Positions 26,473-35,605 of a DNA stretch of 64,000 nt are shown here, one piece after another; position 1 is the stretch's first letter, and each line of letters begins with the position of its first letter. Below the pieces are notes generated by a model. It was not told where the DNA came from and did not search any database. It saw only the letters and a program-made list of their open reading frames with translations. Position numbers and translations under genes: made by a program. The stretch is taken from assembly GCF_000802185.1 (NCBI RefSeq), contig NZ_KN676113.1, positions 3,262,856-3,326,855 on the forward strand, in the 5' to 3' direction. The DNA is from Belnapia sp. F-4-1. Its GTDB lineage: Bacteria; Pseudomonadota; Alphaproteobacteria; Acetobacterales; Acetobacteraceae.

Positions 26473-27128
26473 GGCGAATCTCCCGGGTTGATTGCGCTTG
26501 CGGGTCCTATGGGTCCGCTGGAGGCCGAAGACAAGAGCCGCTCCGCCTCCGCCAAGTCCTCCGGCGCATTGGCGTTGAAGAAGGGATCGACCGACACGGC
26601 CGGCCATTCCGCACTGGCGCAGCCGAAGCGCGCCGTCCAGCGATCGATCTTCTTCTCGCCGGCCAGCAGCGCCGCACGCAATTGGTCCCGCAGCGCGATC
26701 GGCCAGAGCGCCACCGGCGGATGGGTCCAGCCCCCCGAGGCGGCGCAGGCCATCGGCACCCCCGCTGCCCGCCGCGCCGCCTCCAGCCGCACGAGCAGGT
26801 CGCCCGGCAGAAAGGGGCAATCGCCCGGCACGGAGAGAACGTCGACGGCCCCAGGCCGCGTGGACGCCGCCCAGTCGAGCCCGGCCAGCACCCCGGCCAG
26901 CGGCCCCGGATGGTCGGGCAGCGGGTCGGCCACCACCGGGAGCCCATAGGCGGCGAAGCGCGCCGGGTCGCCATTCGCACTGAGCGCGAGGCCCGCCACC
27001 TGCGGCCGGATACGCGCCAGCACATGGTCGAGCAACGGCCGCCCGCCGAGCAGCCGGAGAGGCTTGTCGCCACCCCCCATCCGTCGCGCCAGCCCGCCGG
27101 CCAGCACCACCGCGACGGTGCTACTCAT
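26469..27128 (-). CDS. mobA: molybdenum cofactor guanylyltransferase
   Basis: 219 residues. The nucleotide-binding start is [38 protein letters not shown] carries the metal-binding Asp, and the C-terminal [17 protein letters not shown] matches the MobA end. It attaches GMP to molybdopterin to give the bis-MGD cofactor needed by formate dehydrogenases and nitrate reductases. It overlaps fdhD by eight bases, so the two are made together. That is sensible, since both mature the same enzyme class. Confidence 0.93.
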   Translation of the reverse strand: MSSTVAVVLAGGLARRMGGGDKPLRLLGGRPLLDHVLARIRPQVAGLALSANGDPARFAAYGLPVVADPLPDHPGPLAGVLAGLDWAASTRPGAVDVLSVPGDCPFLPGDLLVRLEAARRAAGVPMACAASGGWTHPPVALWPIALRDQLRAALLAGEKKIDRWTARFGCASAEWPAVSVDPFFNANAPEDLAEAERLLSSASSGPIGPASAINPGDSP

Positions 27129-27993
27129 CCCGGCTGTTCTTCCGCCAGTGCCTCGCGCTCTCTTCCTCGACATAGGCAAGGTCGGCATCGAAGACGATCC
27201 GCTCCTCCCCCGCGAGGGCGGTGAAGCGCCGGCCCTTGCAACGCCCGATCAGCATCACGCCCGCCTCCCGCGCCAGCTCCACCCCCCAGGCGGTGAAGCC
27301 GCTGCGCGAGACGAGGATGGGGATGCCCATCCGCACCGCCTTGATGACCATCTCCGAGGTGAGGCGCCCGGTCGTGTAGAAGATCTTGTCCTCCGGCGCG
27401 CAGCCGGCGCGGAACATCCAGCCCGCGATCTTATCCACCGCGTTGTGCCGGCCGACATCCTCCATATAGACCAGCGGCCGGTCCCGCTCGCAGAGCGCGC
27501 AGCCATGGATGGCGCCGGCTTCCAGGTAGAGCGTCGGCAGCGTGTTGATCCGGTGCAGCAGCCGGTAGAGCCAGGAAGTGCGCAGCTCCGCCGGCGGCAG
27601 CCGCCGCGCGGCGAAATCCTCGAGCAGGTCGCCGAAGGCGGTACCCTGGGCGCAACCGCTGGTCAGCGTCTTCTTCTTCAGCTTCTCCTCGTAGTCGGTG
27701 CGCCGCTCCGTGCGCACGACAACCACGCCGAGATCCTCGTCATACTCGACGCCCTGCACCACGTCGTCCCGCCGCAGCATCCCCTGGTTCAGCAGGTAGC
27801 CGAGCGCCAGATCCTCCGGGCGGTCGAGGATCGTCATCATGGTGACGATCTCCTGCCCGTTCAGAAAGAGCGTCAGCGGCCGTTCCACGGTGACGCTCGC
27901 CTCGACCCGCGCCCCGGTCTGGTCGGTGCCCGCGACGCGGCGGGTGAGGCGCGGATCGGCGGGATCGGGCTGGACGAGAAGCGGCGGTTCCAT
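27121..27993 (-). CDS. fdhD: formate dehydrogenase accessory sulfurtransferase FdhD, single-cysteine variant
   Basis: 290 residues. FdhD takes sulfur from IscS and delivers it to the molybdenum of formate dehydrogenase. Motifs: [76 protein letters not shown] and [13 protein letters not shown]. In the E. coli protein the sulfur relay uses a CxxC pair. Here the matching segment reads TSGCAQGT, leaving only Cys114 there. The formate dehydrogenase itself is not in the window. Confidence 0.93.
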   Translation of the reverse strand: MEPPLLVQPDPADPRLTRRVAGTDQTGARVEASVTVERPLTLFLNGQEIVTMMTILDRPEDLALGYLLNQGMLRRDDVVQGVEYDEDLGVVVVRTERRTDYEEKLKKKTLTSGCAQGTAFGDLLEDFAARRLPPAELRTSWLYRLLHRINTLPTLYLEAGAIHGCALCERDRPLVYMEDVGRHNAVDKIAGWMFRAGCAPEDKIFYTTGRLTSEMVIKAVRMGIPILVSRSGFTAWGVELAREAGVMLIGRCKGRRFTALAGEERIVFDADLAYVEEESARHWRKNSRDE

Positions 27994-28071
27994 GGCCGGA
28001 AGGTGAGGGGCCCTGGCCGCCGGCGCAACCCGCCCTGCCTCCCATACGTTGCCGGTCCGAAGGAGAGACCG

Positions 28072-28599
28072 ATGCCCAGCTATGAATTCCCGGCCGAGGC
28101 CGGCCTGCCCGCCCCGGGCACTGCGGCCGAGGCGATCACCTCCCATCTCGACCGCATCGGCCTGCCGCATCAGGGCATCCGCGTCGCGCGCCAGGGCGAC
28201 CGCGTCACGCTCGAGGGCCAGGTCGCGGATGGCGAGGCTGCCGAACTGCTGGTGCTGGCCGTCGGCAACCTCCAAGGCGTCGCCCGGGTCGAGGACAAGA
28301 TGACCCCGGCCCATACGCCCGGCCTTCTCGACAGCCTCGGCGCCTTCGCCAAGCTTCCGGCCGGTGCCGCCAGCACGGAAGCCGCGGAAACCGCCATCCA
28401 CCAGGCGCAAATCGAAACCGGCACCCGCTTCGGCCCCGGCCGCAGCCTCTTCCATACCATGCAGCCTGGCGAAACCCTGGCGACGCTCGCCGCCCGGCAC
28501 CTCAACGGCGACGAGCGCCGCCTGCTGGACGCCAATGCCCCGATCCTCGGCGGCAGCCTGCCCGGCCCGGGCATGGTGATCCGCATCCCGCCGGCCTGA
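28072..28599 (+). CDS. BON-LysM domain protein (YgaU/Kbp-like)
   Basis: 175 residues. A BON-like domain at about 20-75 (AITSHLDRIG...VTLEGQVADGEAAELLVLAVGNLQGVARVED) and a C-terminal LysM at about 125-174 (FHTMQPGETLATLAARHLNG...PGMVIRIPP). This order matches Kbp/YgaU, a cytoplasmic K+-binding protein in E. coli. Similarity beyond the architecture cannot be judged here. No signal peptide is seen. AGGAG lies six to eight bases before the ATG. It is divergent from fdhD. Confidence 0.85.
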   Translation: MPSYEFPAEAGLPAPGTAAEAITSHLDRIGLPHQGIRVARQGDRVTLEGQVADGEAAELLVLAVGNLQGVARVEDKMTPAHTPGLLDSLGAFAKLPAGAASTEAAETAIHQAQIETGTRFGPGRSLFHTMQPGETLATLAARHLNGDERRLLDANAPILGGSLPGPGMVIRIPPA

Positions 28600-28625
28600 T
28601 CGCCAATCCACTTAGCGTTCGTCGT

Positions 28626-28650
28626 CCCATGCCCTAAGAACGGGCATGGG
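28626..28650 (+). promoter_or_regulatory. hairpin enclosing the start codon of the CYTH gene
   Basis: CCCATGCCC (28626-28634) and GGGCATGGG (28642-28650) form a perfect 9-bp stem with a 7-base loop. The ATG at 28646-28648 lies within the 3' arm, and no Shine-Dalgarno sequence precedes it. It could act as a terminator for the LysM gene or block initiation. Confidence 0.4.
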
Positions 28651-29107
28651 CACCGAGATCGAACGCAAATTCCTGGTCACCTCCGAGGCCTGGCGCGCCG
28701 AGGCAGGCCCGGGCACGCGCCTTCGCCAGGGCTACCTCCATGCCGGCACGCCGGTGGTGCGCATCCGCCAGGCCGGCGAGTTGGCCTTCCTGACCATCAA
28801 GGGGCCCGGGCTGCTCGCCCGCGCCGAGTTCGAGTACCCGATCCCGCCCGAAGATGCGGAGGCGATGCTCGCCTCGCTCTGCGCGCCCCCGATCATCGAC
28901 AAGACCCGGCATCGCATAGCCCGCGACGGGCTGACCTGGGAGATCGACGAGTTCGCCGGCCACCTCGCGGGGCTCGTCCTCGTGGAGATCGAGCTGGCGA
29001 GTGCCGACCAAGCTTTCGACCGCCCCGGCTGGCTTGGTGATGAGGTCACCGACGACCCGCGCTACCAGAACGCCGCCCTCTCCCGCGCCCCCGGCCCGCC
29101 TGCCTGA
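28646..29107 (+). CDS. CYTH domain protein (triphosphate-metabolising family)
   Basis: 153-residue single CYTH domain. The signature ExExK is EIERK at residues 4-8. Later charged strands (RLRQGYLHAGTPVVRIRQ, LAFLTIKGPGLLARAEFEYPI, KTRHRIARDGLTWEIDEF, LVLVEIELAS) supply the basic/acidic tunnel. Stand-alone bacterial CYTH proteins usually hydrolyse tripolyphosphate or bind nucleotides. It lacks the CHAD domain found in longer homologues. The start lies inside a hairpin arm. Confidence 0.9.
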   Translation: MGTEIERKFLVTSEAWRAEAGPGTRLRQGYLHAGTPVVRIRQAGELAFLTIKGPGLLARAEFEYPIPPEDAEAMLASLCAPPIIDKTRHRIARDGLTWEIDEFAGHLAGLVLVEIELASADQAFDRPGWLGDEVTDDPRYQNAALSRAPGPPA

Positions 29108-29120
29108 TCGCCCCCTTGCC

Positions 29121-29555
29121 TCAGTACATGGACAGCAGAGCCGGCTGCGGCTTCGCCCGGAGGCGGCCATCCATGACCTTCTCGATGGCCCGTACCAGGT
29201 GATTGATCTCGAAAGGCTTCAGCACCAGGGCGAGCGGGCCGGTCTGGCCCGAAAGCAGGACCTCTCGCCCGTTGGAGGGGAGGAAGCCGGTCATCACCAC
29301 CACGGGCAGGTCCGGGCGCTGGGTGCGGAGGCGGGGGATCAGCTCCCACCCCGTCATCCGCGGCATGGCCAGGTCGGTAACCAGCACGTCGAAGCCATGG
29401 ACCTCCGCCAGGCGCAGGGCCTCCTCGCCATCCGAGGCGAGGAGCACGTCATAGCCGAGTTCGGTCAGGACATCCTCGACGACCATGGCGGCGAGGGGTT
29501 CATCCTCCGCCACCAGGACGCGTATCCCGTTGCGTGCTTCCAGCGCCTGATCCAT
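29121..29555 (-). CDS. receiver-only response regulator
   Basis: 144 residues, a single REC domain with a short N-terminal extension. The acidic pocket is Glu17/Asp18, the phosphorylated residue is Asp61 (VTDLAMP), the switch Thr is in VVMTGF and the lysine is Lys113 (LKPFE). There is no output domain, so it signals through protein contact, like CheY or the receivers of hybrid kinase systems. It is transcribed alone, convergent with the CYTH gene, and no histidine kinase is nearby. Confidence 0.9.
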   Translation of the reverse strand: MDQALEARNGIRVLVAEDEPLAAMVVEDVLTELGYDVLLASDGEEALRLAEVHGFDVLVTDLAMPRMTGWELIPRLRTQRPDLPVVVMTGFLPSNGREVLLSGQTGPLALVLKPFEINHLVRAIEKVMDGRLRAKPQPALLSMY

Positions 29556-29727
29556 CGCCGCCTCGTTTCACCGACGTTTCAACCTGGCATGGAAGCCGGG
29601 ATGACGGAACGCCTACCGGTGATATAGAGCAAGCTCGCTGACGGCGGCTTCAAGTTCCGTTGAGGTCGCCAGTTCAGCTTCGGATGTGATGGACCCACGA
29701 CAAGCGGCCAACGCGTAGGGAAAGCGG

Positions 29728-31107
29728 TCAGACCGCCATCCGGTACTCCTTCGCCCGTGGCTCCACGTTGGCTGGCGGGACGCCGAGCCGCGTGTAGAGA
29801 TCGGCAAGGCGGTCGGCATAGCGCTCCGCGCTGAACAGGGCGGCACGGTCTGGGCCGGCCTGGGCTAGGCGGGCACGCAACAGCTCGTCCCGGTCCATGG
29901 CCTGGATCGCCTGGACCAGCGCCGAGATGTCGTAGGGGTCTATGGTCAGGGCGGCATCGCCCACCACCTCCGGCATGGAGGCGGTGTTCGAGGTGATGAC
30001 CGGCGTACCCAACAGCATCGCTTCGAGGGCGGGCAGGCCGAAGCCCTCGTAGAGGGAGGGGAAGAGCACTGCCTGCGCGCCACGGATCAGGTTCACCAGC
30101 AGGCGGAAGGGGGCGTAGTCGAGCAGAATGACCTTGTGCGGGGTGCGGAGCGTCATGCCCTCCTGCACCAGGTAGCGGATGTGGTCGTCGAACATCAGCT
30201 GGAGCTCCTCCTCCGACTTCCAGGCCTTCTTGCCGACGATGACGAGCGGGCCCTCGACCCCGCTGGCGAGGAAGGCCTGGATCATCCGTCCGACATTTTT
30301 CTTGGGCTCGATGGCGCCGAAAAAGAGCCAGTAGCTGCCGGCCTCGAGGCCGAAGCTGCCCTGCACCTCGGCAGCCACCTGATGCATCGGCACCTCGGAG
30401 AACTTACGGGGAATATCGACGGCCTGGTAGGTGTTGGTGATGCGCTCCTCCGGCACCCCGAGGAGGTTGACGATGTCCCGCTTCGAGGCTTCGGAGACGG
30501 TGACGATATGGTCGGCGTGCTGACCGAGGCGGCGGTTCAGGCGGAAGTAGCGGCGCTTGTTGTCGAGGCTGGTGTAGGGCAGATGCAGCGGCACCAGGTC
30601 GTGCATCGTGTAGATGTTGCGTGCGCCCTGGGCACGCAGCGGCAGCGGATAGATCCAGTGCATCAGCTGCGGCCGGTCAGGAATCGCCACCCGCAATTCG
30701 CGGCCGAAGATGCGGAAATGCGCATGGGCTTGCTGGAACAGGTCCTGGGTGTTCCAGATCTCGTCGAAATGCGGCAGCCGGTCGCGGAAGGTCGTGGCGA
30801 TGACCTGCCCGGTGATCGGCACCGGCACGGCCACCTCACCGAAGGGCGCGCGCAGCATGCGCTTCGCCCGGCGCAGGGCGACCAGCCATTTCGGCGGGGC
30901 GCCGACGCGCTCGTCGAAGAAGGCGATCCCGCGAATCAGCGGGTTGAGCGAGGGGGCGGCGCGAGTGCCGTAAAGTACGCCGACCTCAGCGCCGAGCGCG
31001 CCCATGGCCAGGCTGAGGTTGCGCGCATAGGTAGCGACTCCGGTGCCTTGGCCGAGGGCGAGGTTGTAGCCGTCGAGGAAGAGGCGGGGCTGGGGCTTGG
31101 ATGTCAT
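29728..31107 (-). CDS. glycosyltransferase family 4, exopolysaccharide locus
   Basis: 459 residues, GT-B fold. Acceptor domain: [23 protein letters not shown]. Middle: [18 protein letters not shown] and [18 protein letters not shown]. Donor domain: [19 protein letters not shown], with EX7E in [21 protein letters not shown]. Probably adds a sugar, mannose or glucose-like, during polysaccharide assembly on the cytoplasmic side. The frame is intact. It faces away from the broken TPR-GT4 gene across a 413-base gap. Confidence 0.9.
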   Translation of the reverse strand: MTSKPQPRLFLDGYNLALGQGTGVATYARNLSLAMGALGAEVGVLYGTRAAPSLNPLIRGIAFFDERVGAPPKWLVALRRAKRMLRAPFGEVAVPVPITGQVIATTFRDRLPHFDEIWNTQDLFQQAHAHFRIFGRELRVAIPDRPQLMHWIYPLPLRAQGARNIYTMHDLVPLHLPYTSLDNKRRYFRLNRRLGQHADHIVTVSEASKRDIVNLLGVPEERITNTYQAVDIPRKFSEVPMHQVAAEVQGSFGLEAGSYWLFFGAIEPKKNVGRMIQAFLASGVEGPLVIVGKKAWKSEEELQLMFDDHIRYLVQEGMTLRTPHKVILLDYAPFRLLVNLIRGAQAVLFPSLYEGFGLPALEAMLLGTPVITSNTASMPEVVGDAALTIDPYDISALVQAIQAMDRDELLRARLAQAGPDRAALFSAERYADRLADLYTRLGVPPANVEPRAKEYRMAV

Positions 31108-31520
31108 GCGGAAGCCTTGCGGGTCGGAGGCATGGTTTCGACATGCACAGAAAGTTGAAGAGGAATAAAGGGACCTGGCATTTCCGAAACCTTCATCTCC
31201 CCTCTGATATCCCTTTTGGCGCGTTGAAGTGGGGTATCTTATCGCGCAGCTGGTTCGGGAGCCTGATGTGGCACAGTCCTCGGGAAGGGTTATTGGCCTC
31301 GCGGCCGCTGACGCCGCCCTCCCGTTGCGCAGCGCGGTGGCTGTCGGGATGGTGGATGTCGCGGTTCTCTTGTTGCGCGCAAGCGCCGTCCTGTTGCTGA
31401 CGTCGCCCATCTTCGTTCTGTTGCTCGCATTCTCTTGAGCGAAAGCCGCCAATAGGAGATACCGCTCCCGCAGCAGCGGGTAACCGTAGGCTGATTTGAG
31501 CAAGCGGTGGGAGCCTTCGG
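31108..31520 (+). other. 413-base divergent intergenic region
   Basis: Less GC-rich than its neighbours, with many T-rich codon-like stretches, and it must contain the promoters of both glycosyltransferase genes. A 69-codon frame at 31229-31438 has a hydrophobic end but no good start signal, so I do not call it. I see no repeat, RNA gene or clear operator. Confidence 0.4.
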
Positions 31521-33744
31521 GTGGATATCGTAGCCTGGAGCGGTGTTGCCGGCACCGCGACCGACCCAGACGACATCCTTGGCCAGGCCGATGCCCTGCG
31601 CGACAGCCGCGCCTGGGCCGAAGCCGCTACCACCTACGCCGCCGTCCTGCGCCTGCGCCCGGGGACTGGCCGATCCGCGTCCAGTACGGCCATTGCCTGA
31701 AGGATGCTGGGGATCCGCACGCGGCCTTGCTCGCTTACCGCGAGGCGGAGCGGCAGTGCTCCGGGGATGCCGACATCCATCTCCAGATCGGCCATGCGTT
31801 CAAGCTGCTCGGCCGGCAGGAGGAAGCGCTTGAGGAATATGCCAGGACACTGACTCTCGACCCGGCCAGTGACGCCGCACGGACCGAGCTGATGGCACTC
31901 CATGCAGAGCCGATGGAGGCTGAGGCGCCGGTCGCAGTGGCGCCGGTCGCAGTGGCGCCGCAGGCGGTGGTGCCGGTGGACATGCCGGCCGGCGCAGGGT
32001 CGGTGCTCTACGACGCCTCCGACCTGCTCGATTATTTCCGGCACAACCGCGCCCCGACCGACATCCAACGGGTGCAGCTCAACATCATCCGCGAGGCACT
32101 GGCGGCAGCGGATCCGGGCGGCGTCGCCATCGTCGGCTTCGATGCTCGCCTCGGCACGTGGAAGCCGCTGGCGCCGGCGCTGTTCCTGCGCCTCGCGGCG
32201 CTATCGCATGAAGGCAGCGCGGTCGAGGACCCGGCCTGGCAGGCGGCTCTGCGGGAGGTCGAGGCGACGTTGCGGGAGGCCGGGCCGCTTGAGGCGCCCG
32301 CCGGGGCCAGCCTAGTCAATCTCGGCAGCTCCTGGTGGATTCCCGACTACCTGCGGGTCGTGCGCCAAGCCCTGGCGCGCTCCGGCCTGCGCTACATCCC
32401 CTTCATCCACGACTGCATACCCCTGCTGGTGCCTGAGCATTGCTCGAGCGGACTGGTTGATGAATTCGCGCGTTGGTTCGCCTCGGTCTGCCTGCATGCC
32501 GATGCGGTGCTGGCCAACTCCGAATGCACGCGAGCGGATTTCCGGCGGGCGCAGCGGCGGCTGCTGCCGGGCCTCGAGATTCCCACCTTCACCGTCCCGC
32601 TGGACGCCGCCGATCCGCTGGCCGGTGGGGGCGCCCTGCCGCCGCTGCTGCGCTCGGGCCGGCCCTACGTGCTCTTCGTCGGCACCATCGAATCGCGGAA
32701 GAACCACCTGCTCGCCTTCAACGCCTGGCTCAGCCTGGTGCGGCGGCACGGGGCGGAGGCCGTGCCGGACCTCGTCTGCGTCGGCAAGCAGGGCTGGCTG
32801 GCCGAGGCGGCGCTGCAGCTCCACCGCAACTCGCCTGCGCTCCGGGCCAAGGTGCATCTGCTGCACGGCGTGCCGGACAGCGAACTGGGCGCGCTCTACC
32901 GCGGCTGCCTCTTCACCCTCTACAACAGCTTCTACGAAGGCTGGGGGCTGCCGGTGACGGAGAGCCTCGCAGCCCGGAAGGTGCCGCTCGTGCCGAACCA
33001 CTCCTCGCTGCGCGAGGCGGGGCGGGATTGCGCCGTCTATTTCACTCCGCAGAGCGAGCCCGATCTGGTGGCGAAGCTGGAGCAGCTGATCTTCGAGCCG
33101 GGCTTCCGGGCGGAGCGCGAGGCGGCGCTGGCCGAAGCTCCGCCGCCGCGGCGCTGGGCGGAGGTCGCGGCCCAGCTTCAGTCCCTGGTCCGCGAGGCAG
33201 GGCGCACGCGCCTGCCCCCGCCGCGGGAGCGCCTGGCCTGCCGCCTGGGCGAGGTGCATGCGCTGCGCCTGCTGCCCGGGCCGGAGCCGAGCCTCGCCAT
33301 GGCGACCGCCGATGTGCTGCGCGAGGGCGAAGCCTGGCATCGGCTGGAAGATTGGGGCGTCTGGACCAGCCCGGGGCAGAGCCTGCTGCGCCTGCCGCTG
33401 GAGGCGGAGGCCGAGGCCGGCCGGCTGCGGATCTATCTCGAACTGGTGGCGCCGCCGGAGGCCATGGCCTTCCGCATCCGAGCCGGGATGCGGGGTGGCG
33501 CGCCGGGAGCCTTCCGCGAGGTAGCCGCTGCGGCGGGCGAAGCGCTGTTCTGCATGCTCGAAATCGAAGCGGTCGCGGCGGCGAGATCGAGGTGGAGATC
33601 GAGTCCGACCACGGCGTCACGCTGCCGGACGGGCGGCAGGTCGCCATCGGCCTGCGCAGCCTCAGGGCCTGCCGGCGAGATGATGTCGTGGCGCGGCTCG
33701 ACTATCTGGAGCGCGCGACGCTGCCGCGGATGGTCGCCGTCTGA
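31521..33744 (+). pseudogene. TPR-containing GT4 glycosyltransferase with two frameshifts
   Basis: GTG at 31521 (GGGAG seven bases before) opens DILGQADALRDSRAWAEAA, a TPR repeat. Near 31657-31664, in a CCCGGGG run, one base seems missing, because the sense continues one frame over as DWPIRVQYGHCLKDAG. The middle frame carries TPRs, a Val/Ala/Pro linker and a GT4 domain (VGTIESRKNHLLAFNAWL; YNSFYEGWGLPVTESLAARKVPLV). Near 33575-33590 a second one-base loss occurs after EIEAVAA, and the sense resumes in the third frame (EIEVEIESDHGV) to a TGA at 33744. Either a dead gene or two assembly errors. Confidence 0.75.
31931..31960 (+). repeat. 15-bp perfect tandem repeat in the TPR-GT4 linker
   Basis: GTCGCAGTGGCGCCG occurs twice in a row (31931-31945 and 31946-31960). 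It codes for VAVAP twice in the low-complexity linker between the TPR and glycosyltransferase domains. Being a multiple of three, it changes linker length without shifting the frame. Confidence 0.8.
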
Positions 33745-33768
33745 GGCAGGCTTCGCCGCGCGGGTATG

Positions 33769-33806
33769 AAAAACCCCTCCCGGGCGCTCTCCCGGGAGGG
33801 GTTTTT
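33769..33806. terminator. strong bidirectional terminator
   Basis: A perfect 16-bp stem, AAAAACCCCTCCCGGG (33769-33784) with CCCGGGAGGGGTTTTT (33791-33806), around a six-base loop. A T-run ends it on each strand. It lies between the convergent TPR-GT4 gene and wza, and it is the best intrinsic terminator in the window. Confidence 0.92.
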
Positions 33807-33822
33807 CGTCAGCCCTCTCCGC

Positions 33823-35604
33823 TCAGAGGAAGATGCGGGTCGAGACGGCGATCTGGTAGAGCAGGCCAAGCAGGTCGCTGCCGATCTGGAAGGCCTTGGG
33901 ATCGAGCCTGGGCAGGACGATCAGCTCATCACCCGGGCGTGGGCCCTCCTGCGGGTCCAGCACGAGCTCGCCGCTGGCACGGCGGATCATGATCGAACCC
34001 TCGCTGCCGCGCGGGGTGAAGCCGCCGGCGGCGCGGACGTAATCCCGGAGCCGCATCTCCTGCCGCCAGATGACCGCATGCGGCGCCGTGACCTCGCCGG
34101 CCACCAGCACCGTCTGCGAACGCTCGGGGATGACGATCACATCGCCATCCTCCAGCCGGATCGGCGCGCAGCGGCCGTCGCGGTCGGTGACGACGACGCG
34201 GCCTTCCGGCTGGGTGCGCCGCGCGCGCTGGATATAGGAGGAGACGAGATTGGCCTCGCTCGCCCGGATCGCGGCGACGCCGGTGGTCGGCGAGACCGCG
34301 AGGAAGAGCTGCCGCTCGAGCCGATCAAGCGCCTCGTCGATCGCGCGGCGCTGCTGCTGGGCGACCGAGGGGCGGAGGAGCAAGACGGAGCGGGTATCGG
34401 CCAGCACCGGGTCCACCGCGATGTGGTCGAGCAGCTGGCAGAGCTGGGTGTCGCGCTCGGCCACCAGCACCGAGGGGCCGATCCGGCTACCCTCGACGCT
34501 GACGCGCACCGTCCGCGCCGGGCTGTCGGTGATGAAGGTGACGGTGTCCTGGTCCGCCAGGACCTGGCCGGCGAGCTCGGCCAGCGTCGCATAGCGCGAG
34601 AAGGGCTGGCCGCTGCGGCTGCCACGGACCACGGCATTGGTGGCGGAGGGGAGGGGCCGGGCATAGTCGATCAGCTCCCGCCCCGTCATGGCGCGGCCGG
34701 GCACCTCGAAGAAGTAGTTGTTGCGCACCGCGCCATCGGCGCCGACCACGGCGCGCTGGCGGGCGACGACGATGGTGTCGCCCTCCTGCACCCGCACCTG
34801 CGGCAGGGTGCCTTCCATCAGGAAGCGGTAGAGATCGACATTGGCGACGCTGCGTCCGCCGCGCTGGATGCTGATCTCGCGGTAGGAGCCGCGGCCGGGA
34901 TCGACACCGCCGGCGCGGACCAGGAAGTCGATCACGCTGTCCGCCGCCGAGCCGCCGAAGCGGCCGGGGGTGCGGACGAAGCCGGTGACGAAGACGCCGA
35001 TGCGCTGCGTGGACAGCAGCACGGCATAGACCTGGACCTGGCTGGTGTAGACCTTCCGCACCTCGCTCTCGACCACGCGCTGGATGTCACCCGCACGGGT
35101 GCCGGCGACGCGGATCGGGCCGATATTCGGCAGAAAGAGATTGCCGGAAGGATCGACGACGCCCACCGCCTCCGCCTCGACGGCGCCCCAGACGCGGAGG
35201 GAGACGCGATCGCCGGGAACGATGACGTAATTCGGGTTGGGCGCGCCGGAGACGGCGGTCGCCTCCCGGGTGAAGAGGCTGGCGCCGAAGACGGCTGTGA
35301 CGCCGGCGCCACGCTGGCCGTCTCCGAGCGGGCCGATGGCAACCGGGCCGCCCTCCGACTCAGTCACCTAGCCCGGACGGGAGACGACGCGCTCCGAGCC
35401 CAGCAGGTTCGGCAAGGTCTGCACCACGCCGCTGCTCGGCGCCGCCATGCCGGCCCGGTTCTGCGCGGCGAGGCTGGCATTCGACTGGTTCAGCAGTTGC
35501 TGTTGCTGGCTCGACTGCCAGGCCTGCAGCGGGGTCTGCGCCGCGGCCGGCAGGCTTGCGAGCAGGGCGGCGAGAAGGGCAGGGCGCATCCGATCAGGCC
35601 GCAT
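33823..35604 (-). pseudogene. wza: Wza-type polysaccharide export protein with in-frame TAG
   Basis: One frame of 594 codons interrupted at codon 79 (35370-35368, TAG). The first part has a signal peptide (MRPALLAALLASLPAAAQ) and a Gln/Asn-rich mature start. After the TAG comes the export domain NYVIVPGDRVSLRVWGAVEAE and several SLBB-type segments (VFVTGFVRTPGRFGG; VLVAGEVTAPHAVIW), ending VSTRIFL. Without suppression the barrel-forming part has no signal sequence. A single C-to-T change (CAG to TAG) would explain it. The 3' part alone could restart at GTG 35367 but would not be exported. The start could be 35604 or 35589. Confidence 0.72.
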
Positions 35605-35605
35605 G

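Noticed and set aside
29613-29700. Coding-like tail ending ELALYHR between the response regulator and the GT4 gene
   Set aside because: Not connected to any start. The rest of its frame is a shadow of the glycosyltransferase.
31229-31438. 69-codon ORF with a hydrophobic C-terminus in the gap before the TPR-GT4 gene
   Set aside because: GTG start without a ribosome site, mixed codon quality and no family. It could be a remnant, but the evidence is too weak.
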